Below are positions 8,404-16,101 of a DNA stretch of 34,576 nucleotides, piece by piece (positions within the stretch are counted from its first letter, which is position 1; each line of letters starts with the position of its first letter). The notes under the pieces were generated by a model. The model saw nothing but the letters and a program-made list of their open reading frames with translations, made no database searches and was not told the DNA's origin. Source of the DNA: an uncultured Lachnospiraceae bacterium (GTDB taxonomy: Bacteria; Bacillota; Clostridia; Lachnospirales; Lachnospiraceae); assembly GCA_910579085.1 (NCBI GenBank), contig CAJTRU010000037.1, positions 1,935 through 36,510 on the forward strand, read 5' to 3'. The position numbers were made by a program, and so were the translations under genes.

Positions 8404-9375
8404 ATGATTGACCAGAATTCGGTAGTTGAAATTATTAATACGTCTTTGCCTGTATTAATTACTTCAGCAGCAACTTCACCTGTTTTAATTAAATTGCTTG
8501 ACACAATAGAAAATGTTGTAAAAACTTTGTATCTTCCAAGGCTTGTGTTTAAAAAGGAAAAAGCAAAGGTTGATGTTGAATTATATAGGAAACAAAAAGA
8601 AAATGAACTTTTTGAAAACCAGACATTTACGTTATATGAAATTACTAAATTAAAAAATTTTCTTAATGCTTCTGAATATGCAGCAGAGGAACTGCAAAAA
8701 AGTGAAAACCAGCAGTCTGATGAAAATATTGGCTTTGACTGGATTATGCGTTTCTTTGATGCTGTTGGAAATGTTAGCAATAAGGACTTACAGAAATTAT
8801 GGGGAAAAGTTCTTGCGGGTGAAATGCAGCAGCCAGGTACTTGTTCATTAAGGACAATGGAAGTTATACGTAATATGTCACAAAAAGAAGCTGAAATATA
8901 TAATAAATTATGCAAATATGTTGTGAGAAGTGGTAATTCATATTTTATTTTTAATAGTGGTTTTAGTGGTTTAGATTGCTATAACCAGGACAGCCATAAT
9001 TATATATTAAAAACAGGCTTAAATTATTCTGACAGTATAATTCCAATGATTGAAAGCGGGTTATTGTCCGTAGATAACAGCCTGGGTACTGATTTTAAAA
9101 CAAATAGTGTTTTAAATATCCAGAACCAGGAAGTAAGCTGCTTTATTATAGCAGATGAAACAAAGGAGAATTTTTTGTCAATTGAACCATACTTTTTAAC
9201 AACAAGTGGTGTTGAATTGTATAATATAATACAAGGTATGTCTGGGTTTAAAAATGATGTAAATTATCCTCTTCTTTGTTTTAAAGAATTGAAAATGCAG
9301 CATCCTGAGTTAATAGTTTCTGCACATAAGATAATAGGGGAAGATAACTTTGAGCCAGATGATTTATTGTTATGA
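8404..9375 (+). CDS. DUF2806 family protein
   Basis: This 323-residue soluble protein has unknown function. The segment DWIMRFFDAVGNVSNKDLQ followed by LWGKVLAGEMQQPGTCSLRT (about residues 118-157) resembles the conserved core I know from DUF2806/TIGR03899 proteins. It is preceded by a charged helical, possibly coiled-coil, stretch (residues 45-105). The N-terminus has a weakly hydrophobic segment but no signal peptide. The start is set by GGAGG (8393-8397), 6 bases before ATG. The gene stands alone between the tRNA and a convergent ABC-F gene. Its ribosome site directly abuts a palindromic element. No enzymatic motif is recognised, and a role in stress or phage defence would be speculation. 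Confidence 0.7.
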   Translation: MIDQNSVVEIINTSLPVLITSAATSPVLIKLLDTIENVVKTLYLPRLVFKKEKAKVDVELYRKQKENELFENQTFTLYEITKLKNFLNASEYAAEELQKSENQQSDENIGFDWIMRFFDAVGNVSNKDLQKLWGKVLAGEMQQPGTCSLRTMEVIRNMSQKEAEIYNKLCKYVVRSGNSYFIFNSGFSGLDCYNQDSHNYILKTGLNYSDSIIPMIESGLLSVDNSLGTDFKTNSVLNIQNQEVSCFIIADETKENFLSIEPYFLTTSGVELYNIIQGMSGFKNDVNYPLLCFKELKMQHPELIVSAHKIIGEDNFEPDDLLL

Positions 9376-9508
9376 ACCAGTTTTTTAAGTATATAACTTA
9401 TAAGTAATAGTTAAGCTTTTATTTAAGATACCAGATATATTGATTGTACTACCTGGTTATGTTTCTATAGAAAACAGGTGTAATGAAATTATGTATTATT
9501 TCTGGAGT

Positions 9509-9592
9509 ACCAGCATATAAATCTTTATGTTTAAAAGAAACCGGGGTTTCTTTTAAACATTGTAAGCAAGATTTATATAATTTTATACTGGT
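9509..9592 (+). terminator. Three-tier nested hairpin between DUF2806 and ABC-F genes
   Basis: Three nested inverted repeats are stacked: ACCAG/CTGGT (9509-9513 with 9588-9592), ATATAAATCTT/AAGATTTATAT (9515-9525 with 9568-9578), and an inner near-perfect 16-bp palindrome (9527-9542 with 9545-9560). On the + strand the structure is followed by ATTTTTAA, so it can terminate the DUF2806 transcript. Its far end is 4 bases from the stop codon of the convergent ABC-F gene. Confidence 0.6.
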
Positions 9593-9596
9593 ATTT

Positions 9597-11228
9597 TTAA
9601 TCAATTTCTTCTGTCTGTACTGAAAGTATCTGTCTTTTACGTGCCATCTCATCGCTGTCAAGGTATTCATCATATGTTGTGATTTTATCAATAAGGCCGC
9701 CAGGTGTTATTTCCATAATCCTGTTAGCTATTGTCTGTATAAACTGGTGGTCTTGTGATGTAAACAGTACAACACCTGGGAATTTGATAAGCCCGTTGTT
9801 AAGTGAAGTTATGGATTCCATGTCAAGGTGCGCTGTAGGTTCATCTATAATAAGTACATTAGAACCAAGTATCATCATTTTGGAAAGCATTACACGTACA
9901 CGTTCACCACCAGAAAGCACGTTTACTTTTTTAACGCCATCTTCGCCAGGGAACAGCATACGTCCAAGGAAACCACGTACATAAGTCGGGTCTTTTTCAG
10001 GAGAGAAAGGCATAAGCCAGTCTACAATGGTTTCACTGGTGTTAAAAAGTTCTGTATTATCTTTTGGGAAGTAAGAAAAGCTTGTTGTTACACCCCATTT
10101 AAAAGAACCGCTGTCTGGTTCTAATTCGCCAGCAAGTATTTTAAAGAGTGTTGTATTTGCGATTGTGTCACTTCCTACAAATGCAACTTTATCTTCACGC
10201 CCGATTATAAACGAGATATCATCAAGCACTTTTACACCGTCAATTGTCTTGGAAATGTTGCTCACAGTAAGGACTTCGTTACCTATTTCACGGTCAGGGC
10301 GGAAGTCAATATATGGATATTTACGGCTTGAAGGTTTCATTTCATCAAGCTGTATTTTTTCAAGGGCGTGTTTACGTGAAGTGGCCTGCTTTGATTTGGA
10401 AGCATTGGCACTGAAACGCTGTATAAATGTCTGGAGTTCTTTTATTTTCTCTTCTTTCTTCTTGTTAGCTTCTTTCATCTGCTTAATCATAAGCTGGCTT
10501 GACTCATACCAGAAGTCATAATTACCAGCGTATAACTGTATTTTGGCGTAGTCAATATCAGCGATATGTGTACATACTTTGTTTAAGAAATAACGGTCAT
10601 GTGAAACCACTATTACTGTGTTGTCAAAATTAATAAGAAATTCTTCAAGCCAGCGTATAGCTTCAAGGTCAAGGTGGTTGGTAGGCTCGTCGAGAAGCAG
10701 TATATCAGGGTTTCCGAAAAGTGCCTGTGCGAGCAGTACCTTTATTTTTTCATTTGCAGGGAGTTCAGACATTTTTTTGCTATGGATATCAACAGGTATT
10801 CCAAGACCATTTAAAAGAGTAGCAGCGTCTGACTCTGCTTCCCAGCCATCCATTGCAGCGAACTCCGCTTCAAGTTCACTTGCTTTAATGCCGTCTTCTT
10901 CTGTAAAATCAGCTTTTGCATATATTTCTTCTTTTTCCTTCATTATTGCATAAAGCCGTTCATTGCCCATAATTACAGTGTCAAGCACAACATAACTGTC
11001 ATACTGGAAATGGTCCTGCTTTAAAAAAGAAAGCCTTTGCCCTGGTGTTATAATGATTTCACCTTTGCTTGGTTCAATTTCGCCAGCAAGTATTTTCAGG
11101 AAAGTGGACTTTCCTGCACCATTTGCACCAATAAGGCCATAGCAGTTGCCTTCTGTAAACTTAATATTAACATCTTCAAATAACGCTTTTTTGCCAAGGC
11201 ATAATGTGACATTGGCTGACTGTATCAT
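9597..11228 (-). CDS. ABC-F family ATPase (YbiT-like)
   Basis: This 543-residue soluble protein has two ATP-binding domains and no membrane segments, typical of ABC-F translation factors that act on the ribosomal E site. NBD1 has an intact Walker A (GANGAGKST, residues 34-42) and Walker B (LLLDEPTNHLD), but its signature motif reads LPANE (156-160) instead of LSGGE. NBD2 has a degraded Walker A without lysine (GSDTIANTT, 352-360) but an intact LSGGE (438-442) and DEPTAHLD. The charged linker lies at about 245-300. I prefer the start MIQSANVTL at 11228 over the upstream ATG 11240, because the AGGG between them forms the ribosome site. Its leader contains the GCGCTGC hairpin shared with two other genes. 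YbiT-type is the closest family I recognise. Confidence 0.9.
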   Translation of the reverse strand: MIQSANVTLCLGKKALFEDVNIKFTEGNCYGLIGANGAGKSTFLKILAGEIEPSKGEIIITPGQRLSFLKQDHFQYDSYVVLDTVIMGNERLYAIMKEKEEIYAKADFTEEDGIKASELEAEFAAMDGWEAESDAATLLNGLGIPVDIHSKKMSELPANEKIKVLLAQALFGNPDILLLDEPTNHLDLEAIRWLEEFLINFDNTVIVVSHDRYFLNKVCTHIADIDYAKIQLYAGNYDFWYESSQLMIKQMKEANKKKEEKIKELQTFIQRFSANASKSKQATSRKHALEKIQLDEMKPSSRKYPYIDFRPDREIGNEVLTVSNISKTIDGVKVLDDISFIIGREDKVAFVGSDTIANTTLFKILAGELEPDSGSFKWGVTTSFSYFPKDNTELFNTSETIVDWLMPFSPEKDPTYVRGFLGRMLFPGEDGVKKVNVLSGGERVRVMLSKMMILGSNVLIIDEPTAHLDMESITSLNNGLIKFPGVVLFTSQDHQFIQTIANRIMEITPGGLIDKITTYDEYLDSDEMARKRQILSVQTEEID

Positions 11229-11243
11229 ATTAACCCTCATTTC

Positions 11244-11286
11244 TGCGCTGCTTGTGTTGGAAAACAGTCTTGTACCAGGCAGCGCA
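11244..11286 (-). promoter_or_regulatory. Shared hairpin leader, copy 1 (before ABC-F gene)
   Basis: On the minus strand TGCGCTGC (11286-11279) pairs perfectly with GCAGCGCA (11251-11244), and the loop begins CTGG. The stem is followed at once by GAAATGAGGG, which includes the ribosome site. The same layout and sequence recur before the genes at 15225 and 31843. Confidence 0.6.
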
Positions 11287-11411
11287 CAGGCACAAGTGTC
11301 TATCTGTATGCTATATTATTGCTAACCTTTTCTATTTTACAGTAAAATGGCGATTTTGCAAGGTTTTTTGAATATAATCTAAATTTTTTATGATTTCTGG
11401 CTGCTTATGTT

Positions 11412-11440
11412 TTGCATGAATGGAAAAAATGTAGTAGTAT
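11412..11440 (+). promoter_or_regulatory. Possible promoter of the PIG-V-like gene
   Basis: TTGCAT (11412-11417) is followed after 17 bp by TAGTAT (11435-11440). A better -10 (TATAAT, 11446-11451) lies nearby but at an unsuitable distance from this -35. The assignment is tentative. Confidence 0.35.
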
Positions 11441-11494
11441 AGTATTATAATTATTAATTATATACAAAAATTTATTGTATGGAGGATTTACCAT

Positions 11495-12784
11495 ATGGCA
11501 GTAGTGTTGACCGCAATAATGATAGTATTTATTATTGCATGGTTTATTTGCTTTGCAAACCAGTCAGGTATTACGGTTAATGGCAGGATTGGTACTTTTA
11601 TAACAGAAAAGCGGACATGCCAGGGGGAAGGCGTAAGCAGAAGGGATATTTTATATATATTTGTGCTTGCTTTAATATTCAGGATTGCAGTATATATTGC
11701 CAGTGTGGTATATTTAAATATATTTTCAGATGAAACAACATTTGGATTTTCAGATTTCCTGTCTGCATGGAACAGATGGGATGCACCACATTATATAGAT
11801 TTAGCTAAAAAGGGCTATGGAGGGTATATAGAAAACGGGAAGCATTTGTTTCTGGTATTTTTCCCGCTGTATCCATGGCTTTTAAGAGCATTACATGTAG
11901 TAATAAGGGACTGGGAAATTGCATGCCTGGTGCTTTCTTGCCTGGCATATGCAGCAGGGGCATGTTTCTTTTATGCCCTGGTATCAGAAGAATATGGGAA
12001 AAGGATAGCATGGAAATCCCTTGTGCTTTTATCTGTGTATCCATTTTCATTTTTCTTTGGCGGAATGATGACAGAAAGCCTGTTTTTATGTACAATGATG
12101 GCAGGGTTTTATTTTGTAAAAAAGCATAACTGGCTTGCAGCAGGGCTTACGGGCATATTATGTTCACTTTGCAGGGTACAGGGTGTACTGCTGTTTGGTG
12201 TTGCAGGTGTTGAGTTTTTCGTATATTATAAGCCATTTAAAATGTTTAAACAAAAGGAGGGGAAAGAATTTATAAAACTGCTTTTTACAAAAGGGATATA
12301 CCTGTTTTTAATTCCAGTTGGCAACTTAATATATTTTTATATTAATTACAGGGTGGAAGGAAACCCGTTCCAGTTTTCAGTATACCAGAAAGAACACTGG
12401 TATCATGGGACTACTTATTTTACAAATGCGTTAAGTGAGATATGGGGATATGCTTTTGGGGAAAGCACACAGAATACTATGGCTGCTTCTGTATGGATTC
12501 CAGAACTGGTTTTATTTGCAGTAACAATAATTCTGCTGTTTTACGGGCTCCGCAGGCATCCTCTTAAATACACGGCATTTTTATTAGTTTATACAATTGT
12601 TAATTATTCAGTAACATTTCTTATTAGTGGCGGGCGTTATATGTCATGTGCATTTCCGCTTTTTATTATTCTTGGGGAAATGCTTGACAGGCATCCAAAA
12701 CTTTATAATATGGTGGTGGCTGTTTCCTCAATGTTATTTGCCATTTATATGGCTGGATATTTTTCCTGGAAACAGATTATGTAG
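11495..12784 (+). CDS. PIG-V-like GT-C membrane glycosyltransferase
   Basis: This 429-residue polytopic membrane protein resembles the PIG-V mannosyltransferase family (GT-C fold). Such enzymes transfer sugars from polyprenyl-phosphate donors on the outer face of the membrane. The diagnostic segment WNRWDAPHY (residues 92-100, Asp96 the likely catalytic acid) is followed by GYGGY and FFPLYP (122-127), the order known for this family. About 9-10 hydrophobic segments run through the protein. GGAGG lies about 8 bases before ATG 11495. The GH13-like gene starts 78 bases downstream on the same strand, so the two may be co-transcribed. The acceptor is unknown; a cell-surface polysaccharide or glycolipid is plausible. 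Confidence 0.75.
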   Translation: MAVVLTAIMIVFIIAWFICFANQSGITVNGRIGTFITEKRTCQGEGVSRRDILYIFVLALIFRIAVYIASVVYLNIFSDETTFGFSDFLSAWNRWDAPHYIDLAKKGYGGYIENGKHLFLVFFPLYPWLLRALHVVIRDWEIACLVLSCLAYAAGACFFYALVSEEYGKRIAWKSLVLLSVYPFSFFFGGMMTESLFLCTMMAGFYFVKKHNWLAAGLTGILCSLCRVQGVLLFGVAGVEFFVYYKPFKMFKQKEGKEFIKLLFTKGIYLFLIPVGNLIYFYINYRVEGNPFQFSVYQKEHWYHGTTYFTNALSEIWGYAFGESTQNTMAASVWIPELVLFAVTIILLFYGLRRHPLKYTAFLLVYTIVNYSVTFLISGGRYMSCAFPLFIILGEMLDRHPKLYNMVVAVSSMLFAIYMAGYFSWKQIM

Positions 12785-12823
12785 ATACATTGGTTTATGA
12801 CGGCACAAGTTACAGGCAGCGGA

Positions 12824-12842
12824 GCGGATTACAGATATCCGC
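12824..12842 (+). promoter_or_regulatory. Small hairpin before the GH13-like gene
   Basis: GCGGAT (12824-12829) pairs with ATCCGC (12837-12842) around a 7-base loop. It lies about 10 bases upstream of the AAGGAGAG ribosome site of the downstream gene. It has no T-run, so it is more likely a translational or stability element than a terminator. Confidence 0.35.
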
Positions 12843-12862
12843 GTGGCTTTTAAGGAGAGAAT

Positions 12863-14845
12863 ATGGGTGAAAGGAATAATCTTTTTAACATAAAACCAGG
12901 TGATACATTGTCTTTTGGTGTAATAAAGGCAGCCACAGGCGTGCAGTTCTCTGTATACCTTCCAGATGAAAAAAACTGTAAGTTGAAATTTTACTATATT
13001 GGAAGAAAAGAACCCGCTTGTGTAATCCCGCTTACAGAAGAGTTTAAAAGGGGCGGGGTATATTTTGTGGTAGTTACTGGCATAAATAGTGAAGACAAAG
13101 ACGGGCGCAGCATTATGCAGGTGTTATCACAGGATTTTGAATATATGTATGAGGCGGATGGGAAAGAGTTTATAGATCCATATGCACAGGTTGTACATGG
13201 GAAGCCTTCATGGGGCAAGGCGGCAGGCAGCAGGCAGAGGTTTGTACGTGGAGGGATTTGCCCTGGTGAATTTGACTGGGATGGTGACTGCCAGGTTAAA
13301 CGTAATTTTAACGAAACAATACTTTACCAGCTTCATGTAAGAGGATATACAAAACACCAGTCTTCTGGTGTAAAGCATAAAGGGACATATAAAGGGCTTG
13401 TTGAAAAACTGCCTTATATTAAAGAACTGGGTGTTAATGCAGTTCTTCTGCTTCCCTGTTATGAATTTGATGAGATACAGAAAGAATATAAGATTTATAA
13501 TGGCAGGCCAGTCCCTGCGGATGGGACAGAGGATGACGGCAGCAGTTCTTCTAAATACATTAAACTTAATTACTGGGGATACGGGGCAGAAAACACCTAT
13601 TATCTTGCCCCAAAAACTGCATATGCTTCAGACAGAAGAAACCCTGTAGATGAGTTTAAAAATTTGGTTAAAAGTTTCCATAAAGAGGGGATAGAAGTGC
13701 TTATGGATATATATTTCATGCCAGGCACAAATCTTTATCTTATGGCTGACTGTTTAAGGAGCTGGGTGCTTAATTACCATGTTGATGGTTTCCGCATAAA
13801 TAATGAAGTCATGCCATCTGTTGCACTTATTTCAGACCCAGTGCTTTCAGGGGTAAAGATACTTTCTTCCTGCTGGGAAAACGCACTTTTGCAAAGTCCT
13901 GGAATAAGGCAGCCTGGTAAATTCCTTGCTGAATATAATGAGGGGTTTATGAATGATGCCAGAAGGTTTTTAAAGGGCGATGAAGGCATGACAGGAAGTT
14001 TTGCAGGACGTTTCACGCGTAATATGGCAGGCTGTTCTGTTATTAATTTTATTACCCATATTAACGGTTTTACCCTTATGGACCTTGTATCTTATGATGT
14101 AAAGCATAATGAGTCCAATGGTGAAAGAAACCGTGACGGGACAGATTATAACTATAGCTGGAACTGCGGTGCAGAGGGAAGGTCAAGGAAACAGACAATT
14201 ATTGAAAGGCGCATGAGGCAGATAAGGAATGCTTTTCTTATGCTTTTATGCAGCCAGGGTACACCTATGATTTATGCAGGTGATGAGTTTGGCAATACAC
14301 AGCTTGGCAATAATAACCCATACTGCCATGATAACCTGGTTACATGGCTTAACTGGAAACATAACAAGCGTGAGATGCAGATACTTGAATATGTCAGGAA
14401 GCTGGTTATGTTCAGGAAAGAACACCCTGTATTGTGGCAGGAGGACGGGCTGCCATCATCAGACAATAAGGGACTTGGCCTGCCTGGTATATCATTACAC
14501 GGCACACAGGCGTGGAGGGCAGATTATTCTAATTATAACAGGATGCTTGGTATTTTATTAAATGGTGACTATGCCAAAGATGCCAATGGTGAAACAGATG
14601 ATATAATTTACTTTATATTTAATATGTACTGGGAACAGAAAACATTTGACCTGCCATCCCTTCCTAATGGCAGGAAATGGTATGCTGCCATAACAACATA
14701 TGATGATATGTTTTATGAGATGCCTGTTAAGAAAAATAGCTGGAAGAAACGTAAAAAGATGGTTAAAATTAATAAGGATGGCATGGAACTCCAGAGAAAA
14801 ACTGTTGTACCGCCAAGGTCAGTAGTTGTATTTATAGGACGGTAA
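12863..14845 (+). CDS. GH13 debranching-enzyme-like protein lacking the catalytic acids
   Basis: The 660-residue protein is built like a GlgX/isoamylase-type glycogen debranching enzyme. An N-terminal beta domain (about 15-115, CBM48-like) precedes an alpha/beta barrel with clear family landmarks: YQLHVRGYTKH near 155, NYWGYGAENTYY near 236, KHNESNGERNRDGTDYNYSW near 414, and TPMIYAGDEFGNTQ near 467. Every catalytic position has changed. The nucleophile in DGFRFD is Asn313 (DGFRIN). The acid/base Glu of the AEPW motif is Ser336 (SSCW). The transition-state Asp of the CHDG motif is Asn401 (HING). Region I has lost its N-H pair (DIYFMPGT), and the loop before LRSWVLNYHVDGF looks about 40 residues shorter than usual. 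It is probably a non-hydrolysing, perhaps glycan-binding, protein. The frame is intact, so it is not a decayed gene. Confidence 0.85.
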   Translation: MGERNNLFNIKPGDTLSFGVIKAATGVQFSVYLPDEKNCKLKFYYIGRKEPACVIPLTEEFKRGGVYFVVVTGINSEDKDGRSIMQVLSQDFEYMYEADGKEFIDPYAQVVHGKPSWGKAAGSRQRFVRGGICPGEFDWDGDCQVKRNFNETILYQLHVRGYTKHQSSGVKHKGTYKGLVEKLPYIKELGVNAVLLLPCYEFDEIQKEYKIYNGRPVPADGTEDDGSSSSKYIKLNYWGYGAENTYYLAPKTAYASDRRNPVDEFKNLVKSFHKEGIEVLMDIYFMPGTNLYLMADCLRSWVLNYHVDGFRINNEVMPSVALISDPVLSGVKILSSCWENALLQSPGIRQPGKFLAEYNEGFMNDARRFLKGDEGMTGSFAGRFTRNMAGCSVINFITHINGFTLMDLVSYDVKHNESNGERNRDGTDYNYSWNCGAEGRSRKQTIIERRMRQIRNAFLMLLCSQGTPMIYAGDEFGNTQLGNNNPYCHDNLVTWLNWKHNKREMQILEYVRKLVMFRKEHPVLWQEDGLPSSDNKGLGLPGISLHGTQAWRADYSNYNRMLGILLNGDYAKDANGETDDIIYFIFNMYWEQKTFDLPSLPNGRKWYAAITTYDDMFYEMPVKKNSWKKRKKMVKINKDGMELQRKTVVPPRSVVVFIGR

Positions 14846-14855
14846 AAATGGCAAT

Positions 14856-14902
14856 AAAAAAGATTTCCTGGTAATGCATATACAGGCTGCATTACCAGGA
14901 AA
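14856..14902 (-). terminator. Terminator of the cysteine-rich gene (minus strand)
   Basis: TTTCCTGGTAATGCA (14864-14878) and TGCATTACCAGGAAA (14888-14902) form a perfect 15-bp stem with a 9-base loop. Read on the minus strand the hairpin is followed by TCTTTTTTATT, a good T-run. On the + strand it is followed by CCAAGG, so it is best assigned to the convergent minus-strand gene, though it may also block read-through from the GH13-like gene. A second, weaker hairpin (GGCATAT/ATATGCC, 14907-14931) sits beside it. Confidence 0.75.
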
Positions 14903-15012
14903 CCAAGGCATATTAATACCTGGCATATGCCATGCAGTTTCCAGTAACATGTTAAAAATCCTGTATAAAGATTTTAAAGATTACTGGAATTTTGTTATGG
15001 CATATACTGTTT

Positions 15013-15225
15013 TTAGAGGTTATGGTTTTTGACAATCTCTTCATACAAATCAATGTCACATACATTGGAATGGTCATAGTGTGTACATGTCTGGCATGTC
15101 ACATTGCCTTCCTTTGTGGAGTTTGTAGCATTTGATGAACCACAGCCACAGCCATCTTTACCACATGAGCAGTAACGTGTACACCTTTCAGCAACTTCCT
15201 TCATTGTTTTAGCATCTTTTTTCAT
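15013..15225 (-). CDS. Small cysteine-rich protein, unknown family
   Basis: This 70-residue protein has eight cysteines in two clusters: C15, C19, C21, C26 and C28 (RCTRYCSCGKDGCGCG), then C44-x2-C47 and C56 (TCQTCTHYDHSNVC). The spacing suggests metal or cluster binding. The second half faintly recalls small C-x2/3-C-x-Y families such as DUF1540, but I cannot assign it. The start is supported by GAGGAGA 5-6 bases before ATG. Its leader carries the shared GCTGC hairpin (15241-15282), and a strong minus-strand terminator follows it. It is a single-gene unit between the GH13-like gene and the DUF5721 gene. Confidence 0.75.
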   Translation of the reverse strand: MKKDAKTMKEVAERCTRYCSCGKDGCGCGSSNATNSTKEGNVTCQTCTHYDHSNVCDIDLYEEIVKNHNL

Positions 15226-15240
15226 GGTTCTCCTCTTTTC

Positions 15241-15282
15241 TGTGCTGCTTTTTAGTTTTGCAGTTTTATGCCAGGCAGCACA
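15241..15282 (-). promoter_or_regulatory. Shared hairpin leader, copy 2 (before cysteine-rich gene)
   Basis: On the minus strand TGTGCTGC (15282-15275) pairs perfectly with GCAGCACA (15248-15241), followed by GAAAAGAGGAG with the ribosome site. Relative to the other two copies, one C-G pair has become T-A on both sides of the stem, which is a compensatory change. Confidence 0.6.
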
Positions 15283-15406
15283 CAGGCATAAAACTTTTTG
15301 TTACTATAAAACTGGATTTATATTAAAGACAAATGCATTATCTGTTACTGTTAATTGTAACAGGGCAATATGTCGTGCTATTATTATTTACAGAAAGGTT
15401 TTTTTT

Positions 15407-15934
15407 ATGAATTTAATTAAGATAAATGATATCAGGATTACAATGTCAATGCTTTTGCTTAAAGATGCGTTTGATGCCTTTTTTCTAGAGGAAGCAGAAG
15501 TCATGACATTTGCAAAACTTCAAATAAATGGCAGAAGAAACAAAAACTGGTATGCAGGTGAAACAGATAATGACATCAGTGAAGATAGTATAACAAATGG
15601 CAGTACAGGCTTAACAGAACTTATAAGATGGAAAGAAGCCAGGCATGTTTTTTTTGAATATATTAAAGGAAAGAAAACACCAGATTTATTTAAGGTATCT
15701 TTAAAAGCTGGCAACAGCATGGCAGAAATTTTTTTAAAAGACAGCGGGTTTTATGAAAAGTATTTACAGGAAAAGCCAGAACTGCATCTCCAGCTAAGAT
15801 ATGAAAACGGTACATTATGTGTTGTAACAGGTATTTATAACAATAATTTTACATTGGACAAGTCTGTTGAAAATGCGTGGGATGATGCAGTTGTAAAGTG
15901 GTTTAAACAGAATAAAGTTGCAATTGATGTATAA
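15407..15934 (+). CDS. DUF5721 family protein
   Basis: This 175-residue cytoplasmic protein of unknown function matches my recollection of DUF5721, a family largely found in Lachnospiraceae. The N-terminus (residues 1-40) has the form I-x-I-x-D-x-x-x-x-M-x-x-L-L-L followed by a short strand-rich segment. A middle motif RWKEARHVFFEYIKGKKTP (about 85-103) and a C-terminal strand-rich part ending in WFKQNKV follow. The frame opens upstream at 15224, but ATG 15407 has the only ribosome-like sequence (AGAAAGG, with an 8-base T-run between) and gives the family length. No catalytic residues are recognised. A terminator follows it. Confidence 0.75.
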   Translation: MNLIKINDIRITMSMLLLKDAFDAFFLEEAEVMTFAKLQINGRRNKNWYAGETDNDISEDSITNGSTGLTELIRWKEARHVFFEYIKGKKTPDLFKVSLKAGNSMAEIFLKDSGFYEKYLQEKPELHLQLRYENGTLCVVTGIYNNNFTLDKSVENAWDDAVVKWFKQNKVAIDV

Positions 15935-15986
15935 AATATGTAATCTGGTTTAAAACAAGCATATATTTTAAATGTATTATATTAAG

Positions 15987-16035
15987 AAAAAACAGGCATA
16001 CTAATTAAAGCTTATAAGTATGCCTGTTTTATTTG
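15987..16035 (+). terminator. Terminator after the DUF5721 gene
   Basis: AAAACAGGCATACT (15989-16002) and AGTATGCCTGTTTT (16017-16030) form a perfect 14-bp stem with T-rich sequence after it and A-rich sequence before it. It should work in the + direction and possibly in both. Confidence 0.85.
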
Positions 16036-16037
16036 TG

Positions 16038-16066
16038 TTGTTTTTTAAAATATGCATTAATATAAA
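16038..16066 (+). promoter_or_regulatory. Promoter of ldh
   Basis: TTGTTT (16038-16043) and TATAAA (16061-16066) are separated by 17 bp, about 35 bases upstream of the ldh start. Confidence 0.6.
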
Positions 16067-16101
16067 GCAGAATTTTGTAAAAAACAGAAATGAGGTGTTT
16101 T

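Noticed and set aside
8280..8915. 211-codon minus-strand frame over the DUF2806 gene
   Set aside because: It is antisense to the better supported + strand gene and its end lies inside the palindromic element.
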